Below the pieces are notes generated by a model that saw nothing but the letters and a program-made list of their open reading frames with translations, did no database searches and was not told where the DNA came from. Positions 11,391 through 22,600 of a stretch of DNA of 64,000 bases are shown here, piece by piece. The position numbers and the translations under genes were made by a program. Source of the stretch: Acanthaster planci (taxonomy: Eukaryota; Echinodermata; Asteroidea; Valvatida; Acanthasteridae); contig NW_019091432.1 in the NCBI RefSeq assembly GCF_001949145.1, positions 363,096 to 427,095 on the forward strand, written 5' to 3'. Positions within the stretch are counted from its first letter, which is position 1; each line of letters starts with the position of its first letter.

Positions 11391-12724
11391 TCCACTCAAT
11401 TCGAGGCCGGCTGCATTGGAAACGACAAGCGTGGATTGGAAGTGCGATGGAAGCGTTCCGATTGCTTTCGAGTGCCTACGATTGCTTTACTGCGGCTGCT
11501 CTTGCCGATGTCGCTCGAGCGTCTGCCGACAAGTCACCAGCTATCGGGGTGCTGGCGTTCACTTTAGGGAGGGGGCGGTGAAAAATGCTGTGACTTACCA
11601 ATCAATTACTCTAAAATATGTCATACTGTTACTAAACGATGCATGGTAGGCGTAAATTTGTTTTTGTTGTAGGAAATGGGTTGGGGCAGTTTTGGGTGTC
11701 CATTTCAATTTTACCTGTTTCTCAGAAATTGTTGACGACGTACGTCCTTTGTGGTATGTTTTATAAAAAAAAAACCATTGATTTCGATTTCATAGGAATA
11801 TCAAAGGACATAATGTTTTACTCGAGACAGGTATAACATGTTTTAATGTTGGCATGGAATAATCAGTCGTAACACAAACTCATTTATACATTCTAAATTG
11901 GGTTACTTTTCGTTGTTTTTGGTTAAACAAGAAGCGAAAGAATCATGCTGCGATATTCTTCTTTGCACGTAAGACTACTGTTCCCCGACATCCAGCCTAA
12001 GCAAGGCTGGGCTCATATGTGTGTAAAACTAACATAATCCACTTATCCGTAGGTTGACAGATAGTGGTAAGCTTTTGAGGTGAATTGTAAATTTAAAACA
12101 TAAAATAAGTTATGACATATAACCTCAGAAATTGCTCCACGGTAACTCATTAAAAAAGTCATAGAATATTAAAATCTAATTTTCAATTCTGGTGACAAGA
12201 GCGCAGGCCCTGCAATACCAATCAGCGGCGCACGGAGTGCCAAAAATTATAGCCTTTTCCCAAGTTCGAATTCATTGTCAAGGAGTCCGTGCAATCAAGT
12301 TTTTTTTAAGGCAAATTATTGTCAACTTTTCTAAAGAACTGGAGCAAAATCGGACTGCAGAAACTCTAAGGAGATCACAACACCAGTGTTGGTTGAATGG
12401 CCGAAAAGATTTTGCACACTGCCTAACTGTAACGAAAATAGCAATCGTCATCACTAAACTAATGTCAACAATAGCGCCAGTTTGTAGTTTGTAGCATTCC
12501 TGAATTGGTAAGTGTGATTTATGACGGAACGAAAATATGCCATTATGCCAAAACGCATAGCTTCCTTGACAGTGCGCTGAGAAACGCGTGTGGCCTTTTT
12601 GGATTATGCACAGGAGTTAAATACGTGACTATTAAATATGATCATGTCGACTTAAGTTGAGGCTCTCCATTTCTGATCAAAAAAACAAAAAACAAAAACC
12701 GACATTCGACCATAAGAACGTTCA

Positions 12725-13018
12725 GCCTTTTGGAGTGGAAAGACCTTGAGTTGAACGGCATTCAGTTCTTTGGTATTTTCCATTCTACTCGCTACTGTGT
12801 CAATTTTGACGTTAATTGGAGTTGCTTTTTATCCAAAATCAGCCAGGAGGACGAAGGAGAGCAGAATGCAACAGGCTGGAGAAAGTAGATGTCAAGCCGA
12901 AAATCGGTACGTTGACAGAATAAAAGCTCGGAAGACAAAATTGAATTATCACTGAAAACTAGAATTGACACTAAAAACATTTGGGTCAGACTGACCCAGG
13001 TGTTTTTAGAGTGTCCAA
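12725..13018. mobile_element. Element with end motif ACACTCTAAAAACACC
   Basis: The right end, read on the minus strand, is GACACTCTAAAAACACCTGG, sharing ACACTCTAAA with the elements at 9330-10079. Just inside it lies a 17-nt palindrome, TGGGTCAGACTGACCCA. The left boundary near 12725 rests only on a shared 'cttttggagtgga' word. Confidence 0.35.
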
Positions 13019-13215
13019 GTACTGACCGCAACGTTTCGTTTACAAATTTCGCCATGATCGGCTGTGAGCTTATCAGTGTCTCCTAGGCCTAGTGTGGTAA
13101 TCCATTCTAGACGGAACGACATTCCATTTCACAATGGAGACACAAAACTCTGACAACGCGCTGGATAATTAGGCTGGATTCCGTTACAAGTTTAAAGTCA
13201 TACTAGCCTACACTA

Positions 13216-13406
13216 AAGGCAGGTTCATACTTCAGGCGAATGCGACAACGAAGCGAATTGAACGTCACGAACAATTTGCAGCGAAATTTGGCCCGAGCTG
13301 AAATAATACATGTTCAACTTTTACAAATTCGCAAAGCGAACATTTAATCTGACGGCACAATTTCGCGTTCGTGTTCGCTTTCGCGCCGAGTATTGAACGG
13401 CCTTTA
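13216..13406. repeat. Dispersed GGTTCATACTTCAGGCGAA family, copy B
   Basis: This is a nearly complete copy. It opens AAAGGCAGGTTCATACTTC and closes GAACGGCCTTTA, so the ends form a short inverted repeat (TAAAGGCC / GGCCTTTA). The interior is alternating 'gcgaa' and 'ttcgc' words around a 'cgtcacg / gacggcac' core. Confidence 0.65.
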
Positions 13407-13770
13407 CTCTTTCACTCAGTCTAGCCTGATCTTCTACTAATAATCTTCTCACCTCCGGTAATGAAATTTATTTTAGCGATGACGTCAATGCACACTGTGC
13501 TACTTACAGACGCTGATTTTGTAATGATAATGACGATAATGTTGCCAGTGACAACAAGAAACCCTTGGTTTTGCCACAGTTTTCACAAGCCTTCATGGGA
13601 GGCTGAGCGCACAACACATATGATGCCGAGCGGAAACGTCACTCGACATTACTGAGGGCCATCACAGAACCAAGAACATTTCAAGGCATGTTATCGCCAT
13701 CCAAGGCAGCGACGTGTTGTTTTTTTTTCTGCGTCGTCTAACCCTGTGATATTATATTTACTCCCACCAC

Positions 13771-13943
13771 TAAGGCCAGTTCATATACTCATGGCGAATG
13801 CGACAGTGAAATGTTAATTGCGAAATTCGCTTACGTTGAAATGTGCTCAGGTTTTTACGAAATCGCAGTGTGAATATTTGATCTGACGTCACAAAATCGC
13901 GTTCGCCAGTGTTCGCTTTCGCGCCTTACACGAACAGGCCTTT
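13771..13943. repeat. Dispersed GGTTCATACTTCAGGCGAA family, copy C
   Basis: It opens TAAGGCCAGTTCATA and closes GAACAGGCCTTTA. The order of words (gcgaatgcgacagtgaa, ttgaaatgtgctca, atctgacgtcac, tcgcgttcgc) follows copy B, which lies only 0.4 kb away. Confidence 0.65.
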
Positions 13944-14354
13944 ATACTTCTGCCCGTGCGCCAGGAATGCACGTGGGCCGATGCACAAGCAGGATGATTG
14001 CTTGATTGTCGTGACAGCAGTTGGCCCAACAAGGACTCCATTTCTGGATTGGACTCCATTTCCCGTACGTGCTGAAAACACAGCGAAGACCAAGGCCTAC
14101 ATTTGCCGGTAGTAATTTTCGTTTCCGACCATGGAGGAGGGGCAAAGCGAGAGACTGGAGGGGGTTAAAAGTCTCTAGCGAGAGGTTACCTGCCCCTTAG
14201 CTTAGGAGTCACTCTGTGTATGAAATCGGTGAAGGCCCTCTCCAGATCCAAGATATTTGGACAAAGTGGAAGAGATCAGCACAACGACAAGAATTTTCCG
14301 TCGAAGTCAGAAATTAATGGAACTCGTGCTCGGGACCAATCGACGTAGCGTTTT

Positions 14355-14609
14355 GAGTCATTCCATGACGGTTGGGGCACAATTTGTGATGGTATCACTT
14401 GTTACATGGGTTCCGTGAAAATTAACAGTTATTTCCCTGCATGTAGATTCCAAACTGACATTGTCATGCACCTTTTGAGGCTGAATACAGAGGAGTGTGT
14501 ATTTTTTACTTGGTAAATTACCTACACTTCATGGCAGCCCGGGTGGTAAAAGTTACTGATGTAACAAGGACACCGTCACAAATTATGCCCCAACCTCATG
14601 GAATGACCC
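14355..14609. mobile_element. MITE with 35-bp terminal inverted repeats
   Basis: The left end GAGTCATTCCATGACGGTTG and the reverse complement of the right end GGGTCATTCCATGAGGTTGG match over about 35 bp, continuing 'ggcacaatttgtgatgg' against 'ggcataatttgtgacgg'. The 255-bp interior has no coding potential. No clear target duplication was seen. Superfamily not assigned. Confidence 0.7.
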
Positions 14610-16401
14610 ATTTACATGGAAAATTTCCTCCAGCGGATGTCCTTGCGGGGTTCCCCCTCTGAAAATCTTGATATGAACACAACAGGTCCCCACAGTTTAC
14701 GCTATACTTCTTGGAGGTAGGATTATATTGGCAATTTCCCTTGTGCGAAAACGTTGGTGGTTACAACATTCCACGTATGTGTTATTTTAATCACAGGACT
14801 GACAGAGGGCGGCAGACTGGGAAAACAGTCGTTATTTATCAGCTGGCGCTTGCTGTCGACATGTCGTGCGAGCGCCAACTACAACCACGGATCTACCAAC
14901 GTCACGCGAATGATAGATGACTGTCATACTCGCCGAACATCAAGGAACCATACCCAGGGGCGTGGTTACATCGCTGTATAGTTCTCAGTACCGTCCTTAT
15001 CACCTTCCCTCGGGAAGCTGAACCAATCGGAGTGCTCGCAAAATTCGCTAGCGATTCCCATTAGTTGTGCACAAAACTAAAATGTCTTGTCCCAGTTGGT
15101 AATCAGATAGCCCCTGCACAAATACTAGACTAGTACCAAATCTACGGTCGCTCAAGTCTTACCCGCCCATGTGCCCACTGCCCATAACCAGCAGCGGTAT
15201 TTTGCGTGTAGTTTATCGAGGCCACTTCCTGTGCTACAAAAATTATACTTTTAAACTCCCAAGGGGAATAGCTGAAATGCAAAGAAAGTTAGTGATTCGC
15301 GTTTGTCACTTTAAGCCTCGTGCATTATTTTCAGAGAACAAAGTTCAGTGTATAGTAAGCTGTGTATAAATTTATGCGCAACATGTATGCAACTTAATGT
15401 AATTTCTCGACATTCAGCGAGTTGTTATCTTTCCATTACACGCATGCAGAGCTCAGATTTAATACTGAACTGAAGCATTCGTTCTTTATTATATTCAAAT
15501 ATTTATTACGTAATGGAATGAATGTACAACTGAGATTTCCTCCCGATCGCCTCGTGCTTATGATTGAAATAAACGCAAATCTCTTGTTTCCTCTTGAAAA
15601 TGTACCTTCTTAGCCTAGGCCTACCACTTATTTGATGCAGGCCCGTCGCCAAGGGGGGCTGGGGGCGCCCTCGTCGGTAAAATCACAAGTATTGTTGTTC
15701 TCGTGATGTGCTCCCTAAACAGCTGGTACTGTTGTCCCTTGATGCCTGAAGCTGGCGACGGGGCTGGTTTGACGTCGAGGCTTGGTATAGACCTTTATCA
15801 TGACCCTGCGATGTTTGTCTTGTTCCCTGTAGACCTATTGGCAATACAGTCACATATTGATAAAAGAGAACAGACTCTTTCCCCTTCCAGCCTCAGTTAG
15901 GTTACATGGGTTTGAATGGTAGAAAAGTAAGATGGCTGCTTCACGATAGAGATCTATAGCTTCAGCTTATTCAAAATACCTTACAATGTCACCCACGTAA
16001 TGTGAATTTAATTGTAAATGCAAGTTGGCTCAGTGTTGCCAAGTTCCACCTATCTGAGTTATCAATATACTCGCTTATACCACGCTTAGCACCCTGTCTC
16101 AAATAGTAATCTGAAATAAATTGATTTCTTCTTTCGAGAATCACGTGATATGAATTATTCTGGGAACAAGCTTGCGTGATGCACATCACCTGTCACGTGT
16201 GGTACCCATTTTCCATCAACACTATCAATTTGTCACAGAATCACGTTGGTTGCCTTGTCAGTGTGATGTTACATCCAGACGCATGTTTGAGACGAGTCCA
16301 ATAAACTGCTCTCGGCTCGAGTAGCCCGGAACATTCTACTCTGTTTGGGAATTAAGTATCAAATTCTTTTCTGAGAAAAATATTGTTTCGTTGATTGCAC
16401 T

Positions 16402-16603
16402 ATGTCATGGCATGTAACGAAATGCGTGAGTGCCGTGCTGTGCGTGATGTTGGTTCGGTTCAGCGGATGTTACGGTGAGAGCGAGTCGTGTGGAGAGTTT
16501 ACCCACCGCGTGGTGCGTGCTCTCGATGGGGCACTGGGCTTCTTCAGCCGGGAATATGACAAGGTCAACTTGGACGCTTTGGTGGGAGTCCGAATGGCAC
16601 AGG
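16402..16603 (+). CDS. C16orf89-like exon 1 (signal peptide)
   Basis: It starts ATG TCA TGG and encodes a 25-residue signal peptide followed by ESESCGEF and a helix VNLDALVGVRMAQ. The donor is CACAGG|GTAAGT, phase 1. Any 5' UTR exon is unplaced. Confidence 0.85.
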
Positions 16604-19600
16604 GTAAGTTACCTACTTGCTAAATTCAAATTCAAATGGCAAAAAAGGCGAAAAACTAAACTTTGAAGTTGTGCTGACAGGAATTACAATGCACAAAACG
16701 ACGGAGTTGAACCTGACAAAGTGGGCAATGCTCTGTTAAGACGACAAACGTAAAACTTAAGATGTAGGCTTTTGTAGTTGTATGAGGTACATCGTGTCTA
16801 CGCATGGAACAGGTTAGATCTAGTGGTATTAAATAAACTAATTCTTCTAAATGGCATTTATCCCGCCAAGCCCATGAATCATTGTGACAGTTGTCACTGT
16901 CATGTCATGTCATCGTCCGTGAAAGCGAGACAAGTCACTGTGACATGGTTACCTGAGCTTTCGGTGGTTGACACTGCGTTACGAAGATATGGCACTACGC
17001 TGCGAATGCGGAAATGAAAGCGCATTGTCCCTGTTCGGTTTGAGGAAGTCCACGCGATTCGGCAGGTCTTGTAAATGGTGTGCAATTCTTTAAGAGACAT
17101 TATGCGTTTTACACGATGCTATCGAATTGCCCCGCAGGGACTTTTCGCTCTTATGTATTGCGGAATGCATATCGACGTTTTCCCCCATCTGGGCATTGTA
17201 CTGAAATGCGACCCTAATTTGATACGATAAAGGAAAACGGGAAGCTTGATGTGTGAAACACGAAACCTTTTCCTATTTGTCTTTAAGGCACTTGAGGTTT
17301 TTCCGCCAGTCTCATGCTGGGGAACCAAAATGCTAACCTGATGAATATATTGGTGAGCTCCTAATATCATAAAATGCCAGCTAAAGTCTACACGAACGAA
17401 CTGTGCTGTGCGCTCGAGAAATAAAGTATCTGTATGATGCCTTCAGACGACGCGTTTGCTTAAACTGGCTTTCACATGCGAACAAGTTCAAGAAACAAAT
17501 CTTCGAGCTCAAAATATTCCCTTCATTACCTGAATATTAAATCAGGTATACAGAAAAGTGACTTGCCACTATTCTGTTTTTCTAAAATGTAGCTCTTGGC
17601 ATGCAAACAGCGTAAGCAGCATGATTCACAAAAATGACAGGGTTTATCATAAAACTGATTCCCCTATGGTTGGATTGACCGGCACTACAATGTTACTCAA
17701 AATAAGAATAATAATGTTACTCAAAATAGGAATAATAATGTTACTCAAAATAAGAATAAGAATAAGTCACAAGCGAGTTATCCAAACATCAAATGAATTA
17801 ACCATAACCACGTTGCAACTGATCTTGCTATATTTCGGTGCTATAGCTGAATGCTTCAAAATCGGACCGCAATAAAACCATGTGGAAAGAAAAGGTATGA
17901 TTCTTGTGGCAATTCAAATTAAACCCTGTTGGATTGCAGATTTTAAAAATGAAACAGTATACCAACTACCCCAAAAGCAGTTTCTAACGATGCAAGCGGT
18001 CATCGTTTCACTTTGGATATGTTTTCAAGATTTCAAACTTTATTAGCCGTTGCACTGGAAATTTTTGGACTTTTCCGCCAGGCAAGACTTTCCTGCTTGA
18101 ATATTTTCTCCTTGCAGTTTGCTGTGTCACAATCTTCACTTCACGCTTCGCGGAATCCCCGGACGACTGCAATGTTTGTCGTTCCGCCTAGCTGTATATA
18201 CACCATCTTTCCCCGTCAACACGACCCCAAACTTGGGAAAAAATTGATAATGCCAGCTCGTCCCCGCGGCGATGCATTTATCCCTTTCCGCGGTGTTCCT
18301 TCCGCTTATCTCTGCAACTAAACCGGGGACCCCGGAGCCAGGCCCGTCTGAGCTGGGAAAAGTTCGCGATCCATCGCTGGAGTTGCTTAATCCGCACACT
18401 CATCGCGTCTTTCTTAAAACACCATTCTGAGACGATAACTGTCCGCCGCATGGACGGTGATAGAACGTGGGGGAGGAGTGAATCTGTTTGATCGGTCGTT
18501 TCAGGGCACGCTTTTTAAGTTGGGCCCAAATGGAGTTTAGAAATGTATCGGGATTTAATCGCCAAGGGTTGTGTTTTTCCTTGCAGTAAGGATTGTAAGA
18601 TGGACGGTCCTGCGTTTGGTTTGCTGCTAAATGGACGTTTGTGGCATGATTGAAAATCCTCAGGGCAACTGCATTTATTTTTGCAAGCGGGTTTGTGTGT
18701 GTATGTTTTTTTTAATGCTTCGTCACATTAGCCGAAACAGCTCATGTTGTGTTTTTGTCTGTTTCGCTTGACATGTGTTTCTGTAAAACATTTTGTCCGT
18801 AAAAGGAAGAGAGCATATCGGTATGGTTCCCAGTTGGTTTCCTTATTTGTTGAAATTTGCGGCTATACATCGATCCTTTTTTGTAAACGCAAGGAATACT
18901 CAGTTCAAAAACGAATGACTGAAGTCTTGTCACAAAATTTATGGTGCTTAGACGTTGCTTGGGGTACTGTGAATTTGATTTTACAGCAGTGGCGTAGCCA
19001 CGGGGGCGACCTGGGGGCACGTGCCCCCCCCCAATAAAATTCCCGGTGCCCCCAGGTGCCCCCACTGAAAAGAACGGACGAATGGAGATTGAACAAGGTC
19101 AACAAAATGTTGCCCCTAAAAGCCACACCACTGAAAGCTGGTGCCCCCCATAAAACACTGGTACCCACTTTGTGCCCCCCCACTAGTAAAATCCTAGCCT
19201 CGCCACTATTTTACAGGCGGGTACAATGCCAACACGAGACAAGAAAATGTCCTCTTCTCCCATTACAGCATAATAAGAGAAAAACACACCGTAACAAGGC
19301 TCAAGTCTTCCTCCACCTTCAAACAACGTAATAATAAAAACGAAAATACTTCTTTCTCAATATAACATGATAAAGGACACGAAAATATCTCCATGGACAT
19401 CACAATACTACTATAAGAGACACAAAGATATCATCACAATGTACAATATATGGGGTAAAAATCTAATCTAAAGTCTGGGGTATATACGGTATCTAATTTC
19501 ACTTATGTTTTTCCTTCGTTAACAAGTATGTGTATTGTCTTTCAGCTCTTGAAAGCAGTGGACGCCATGCTTTCAAAAACGAGCTTATAAATATGTCGGC

Positions 19601-22600
19601 CGTTTTTTACGCAGTGTTGAAACTATTACTTCAGTGGCTTAACGTCACTTTGTGATGATGAAAATGAGACTGATTAGCATTTACCTTCATCATTTCTCAG
19701 GCCAACTCCGAGCTACACTTGCGGAGGTCGATTTCGGCAAAACACCTGAGCTGGAGACCTTTCGAAACGAGCTAGAGAAGTTGTCCGATCGGGCCGAGGC
19801 TATCTGTAATCAGGCCATCCCCGTGGTCAAACGCCAGTACCCAAAGGATTACCAAGGTGGGCCCAGTTCTAGCAGATGCGCTCAGTTCTTCTCTTAATCG
19901 AGAAAATGCCGTCAGAAAAATTTCTGTTTGTGACCAGGTGCCCGTTTTTGCAAAAAGTGTAAAAATTCAGTTTGATTGCGAATGAATTGTGTTCTTCAAA
20001 TTTCTGAAATTTGCGTTTGACCTCACCCGGTCTACGAAGCACATTTGAGCGCTTTTCTACTACACTGTTTTTCCCCATTAAGTTCAAGAGGCTATTGTAG
20101 TTAATAGATCAAGAAGGCAAATAAGGTTTTTAACTTGCATTAAAATGAAGGAAGTCTCTGATTAAACATTCCAGCTAACAGCTATCATCAAAGTAAAATC
20201 TCATTTTGAGTGTAAACAACTTATACACTATATCTTGAACTTTATACGCATCTACTTATTTCATCACGACGAATCAAGAGTAGCCAAAATGTTTGTTCGT
20301 AACAGAAAACAAGAGCAGTGTTAGGAAGTATTGGTATTGCCAACAATAGGCCTCAGGGATAAAATATTAAACCATCATGCAGAATGGAGAATTGCATTTT
20401 GTGATCTTGAAGAAGGATCTAAGAAATGGCCTTTCAAGGACACCGCACAATGGCCACGTTTTCATCTGAAGTGTCCGCCCACCTCGGCACTTTGTGTCTT
20501 CCATCGTAGCGAGTAATCCTATCAAAGGCTCATCTCTTAATGGAAAATACAACTACATGGAACAGGGCTTGGTTTTCACATCCCGTTGCGCATAACTCCT
20601 TTGTGGGAACGTAGAGCTGTTGGGTTGGGAATATGGGAAATACTCACGGAAAGCGCATAATGTTTCTCTATTAACGAATCGTATCTTTTGAAAAACAAGG
20701 ATGGTCATTATGACCACAACTTTGAGTCAGGTTGACGAGAAGCATGACCAAATTGGACGGTGATATACACGTTGAGTTAGCTGGCAAGATGGAAATCAAT
20801 CAGCGAGAAAAAAATATATACTTTCTGTATTTAACACCGTTGTTTACAATCCAGTTTGCAGTCAGCAGCTTCCATGTTCTACAAGAAAACACAATACTAT
20901 TGTTAAGTTTGAGACGCGGTATACATGCAGATTACACATTGCGACCGTAACAGACCAACATCAGCATTCCTTCGCGATTGACCATTTCGCTCAGTAGAAA
21001 AGCATATAAGCATGGCATATATCAGTGTACACAGATTTACAAGCAGGGGCACTGAATCTGTACATCGGTGAATATAATTATCCTGGTCGGGAAAACGCGA
21101 TGTAAAACGCCCAAACCCCCTTCCTTTCGGGCGAATTTCTCCCCGGCTGCGTGATTCCCCGTGCAGTTCTTGTCTGATTTAATTTAGGACCCGTCCGTTG
21201 GTTCTATTGGCTTGTGTGGCGGGACTCCTAATGATCAGCATCAGGTGGAACGAGGCATGGAGACGACCCTGTAATGGAGGCATCAATTTGTCTCTTTTGA
21301 GTTACTAACGATGCCAACGAGGGCTAAAGTAATGCACCTGCAATTTTGGCGTCTGAATGAATAAACATTCGCCGCGCACATGTCGCGGGAATGAAGCGGC
21401 CTCGCCGTCCGCCCGCTGAGCTTATAGCGTTGGCGCTCAAGAACTGCGTTGTCCTGTAATTCCCTAATGCAATGATGGAAGAACTACGTGTACAAAGCCT
21501 CCTTCCTTAGCGTATTACGAGAAATGTGGAAGTAAATCTGGCTTATTTGTTCGTCCTTTTCTCCAGCATCTGCTATCACAGTGTTCTAAAAATAATGTAT
21601 TATTTTTAGAACCTACCAACATTTCTCCTTCGTCGTCTCTCGTGAGGCAAGATTTTGCATAATACAATTATTCGGGGCTAATTGTCAATTTCCATTTTTA
21701 CATGAGCCCTACATGACATGCAAATTCATAAATTGTAACAGTCTAAAGGAAAGTTCCCTTCCAGATCACGTGTTTACAGTTTGCTTATGCAGAAACATTT
21801 CAACTCCGGAGAATTTTGCTGATATTTTTGTGACGTAAATTCGTTTTGCGCATGCATTTGTGTTAAGCTCAAGTGGTCTCAAATCAAGGAAAGATCTGCT
21901 TTTCACCATTGCTTACTGAAAATTGCTGAAAACCTAACATTTAACCTATGTTAAAATTTATGTATAATTGTTCAAAAGACATAAACATGTAGAAACATGG
22001 ACATTAACAGCCGTTTAACATACATGTAAACCTATTTTTCCCATCGTAATACCTGGACCACCCCTCCTTTAGACTTGGGTAGGCTGGTTAGCGAACACTT
22101 TTGGCGTGCTGGGAGAACGGTGAAGAGGCGCCAAACGGACCAGTCTCTCAGTAGCTACCCGCAGCAAGTCGACGGCTGGGAACCCCTCAGTGAACCGCTA
22201 ACTGATCGGTGCATCAGCCAGCTTCTCGGAACAAAGTCAGTGTCCCAGCAGGCTATTGCCGTTTCACCCTTTTTCATGATGGAATGCAATTCTAATTCTA
22301 TTTCCCTATCATACCGTCTGGTTTCATTCTTGTATTTGAAAAATGCATCATAACAAATCTGAAGTCGATAAAATGTTTTCACTGTACACATTACATGCCG
22401 TTTTAATTGTAGATCCCAGCCATGTACCATTACTCCGTTTTGCTGGCTTGCGATGACGCTTCGAGGCTATCGTAGTTACTCTCTCAGTCACCAGGTTCTT
22501 TATCTCATGGTCGGATCAATGGTGAGTGATTATCGTTCGACCTACCTTTCAAACCACAGCAAGCAGAACGACATATAAATCCAGTTGATTTTATTTAGGA

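Larger units (their letters stand above)
4863..16401. other. Gene-poor stretch of about 11.5 kb
   Basis: No reading frame here has both good splice borders and a recognisable product. The stretch holds the ACTCT-rich elements (9.3-10.1 kb and 12.7-13.0 kb), two copies of the GGTTCATACTTC repeat, a MITE with 35-bp terminal repeats (14.36-14.61 kb), a TATA-like site at 8242 and paired CRE-like sites at 11364. The rest is AT-rich unique DNA. The last 1-2 kb should contain the promoter of the C16orf89-like gene, but I could not place it. Confidence 0.5.
16604..19700 (+). other. Intron 1 of the C16orf89-like gene
   Basis: This 3.1-kb intron holds a 24-bp tandem repeat (17689-17766), a GC-rich island-like block with CCGCGG sites (18130-18430) and a hAT-like MITE (18987-19208). 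No further exon was seen. Confidence 0.6.

Noticed and set aside
15634-15680. Another hAT-type MITE ('cgtcgccaaggggggctggg')
   Set aside because: Only one G-rich half is visible, with no terminal inverted repeat or duplication.
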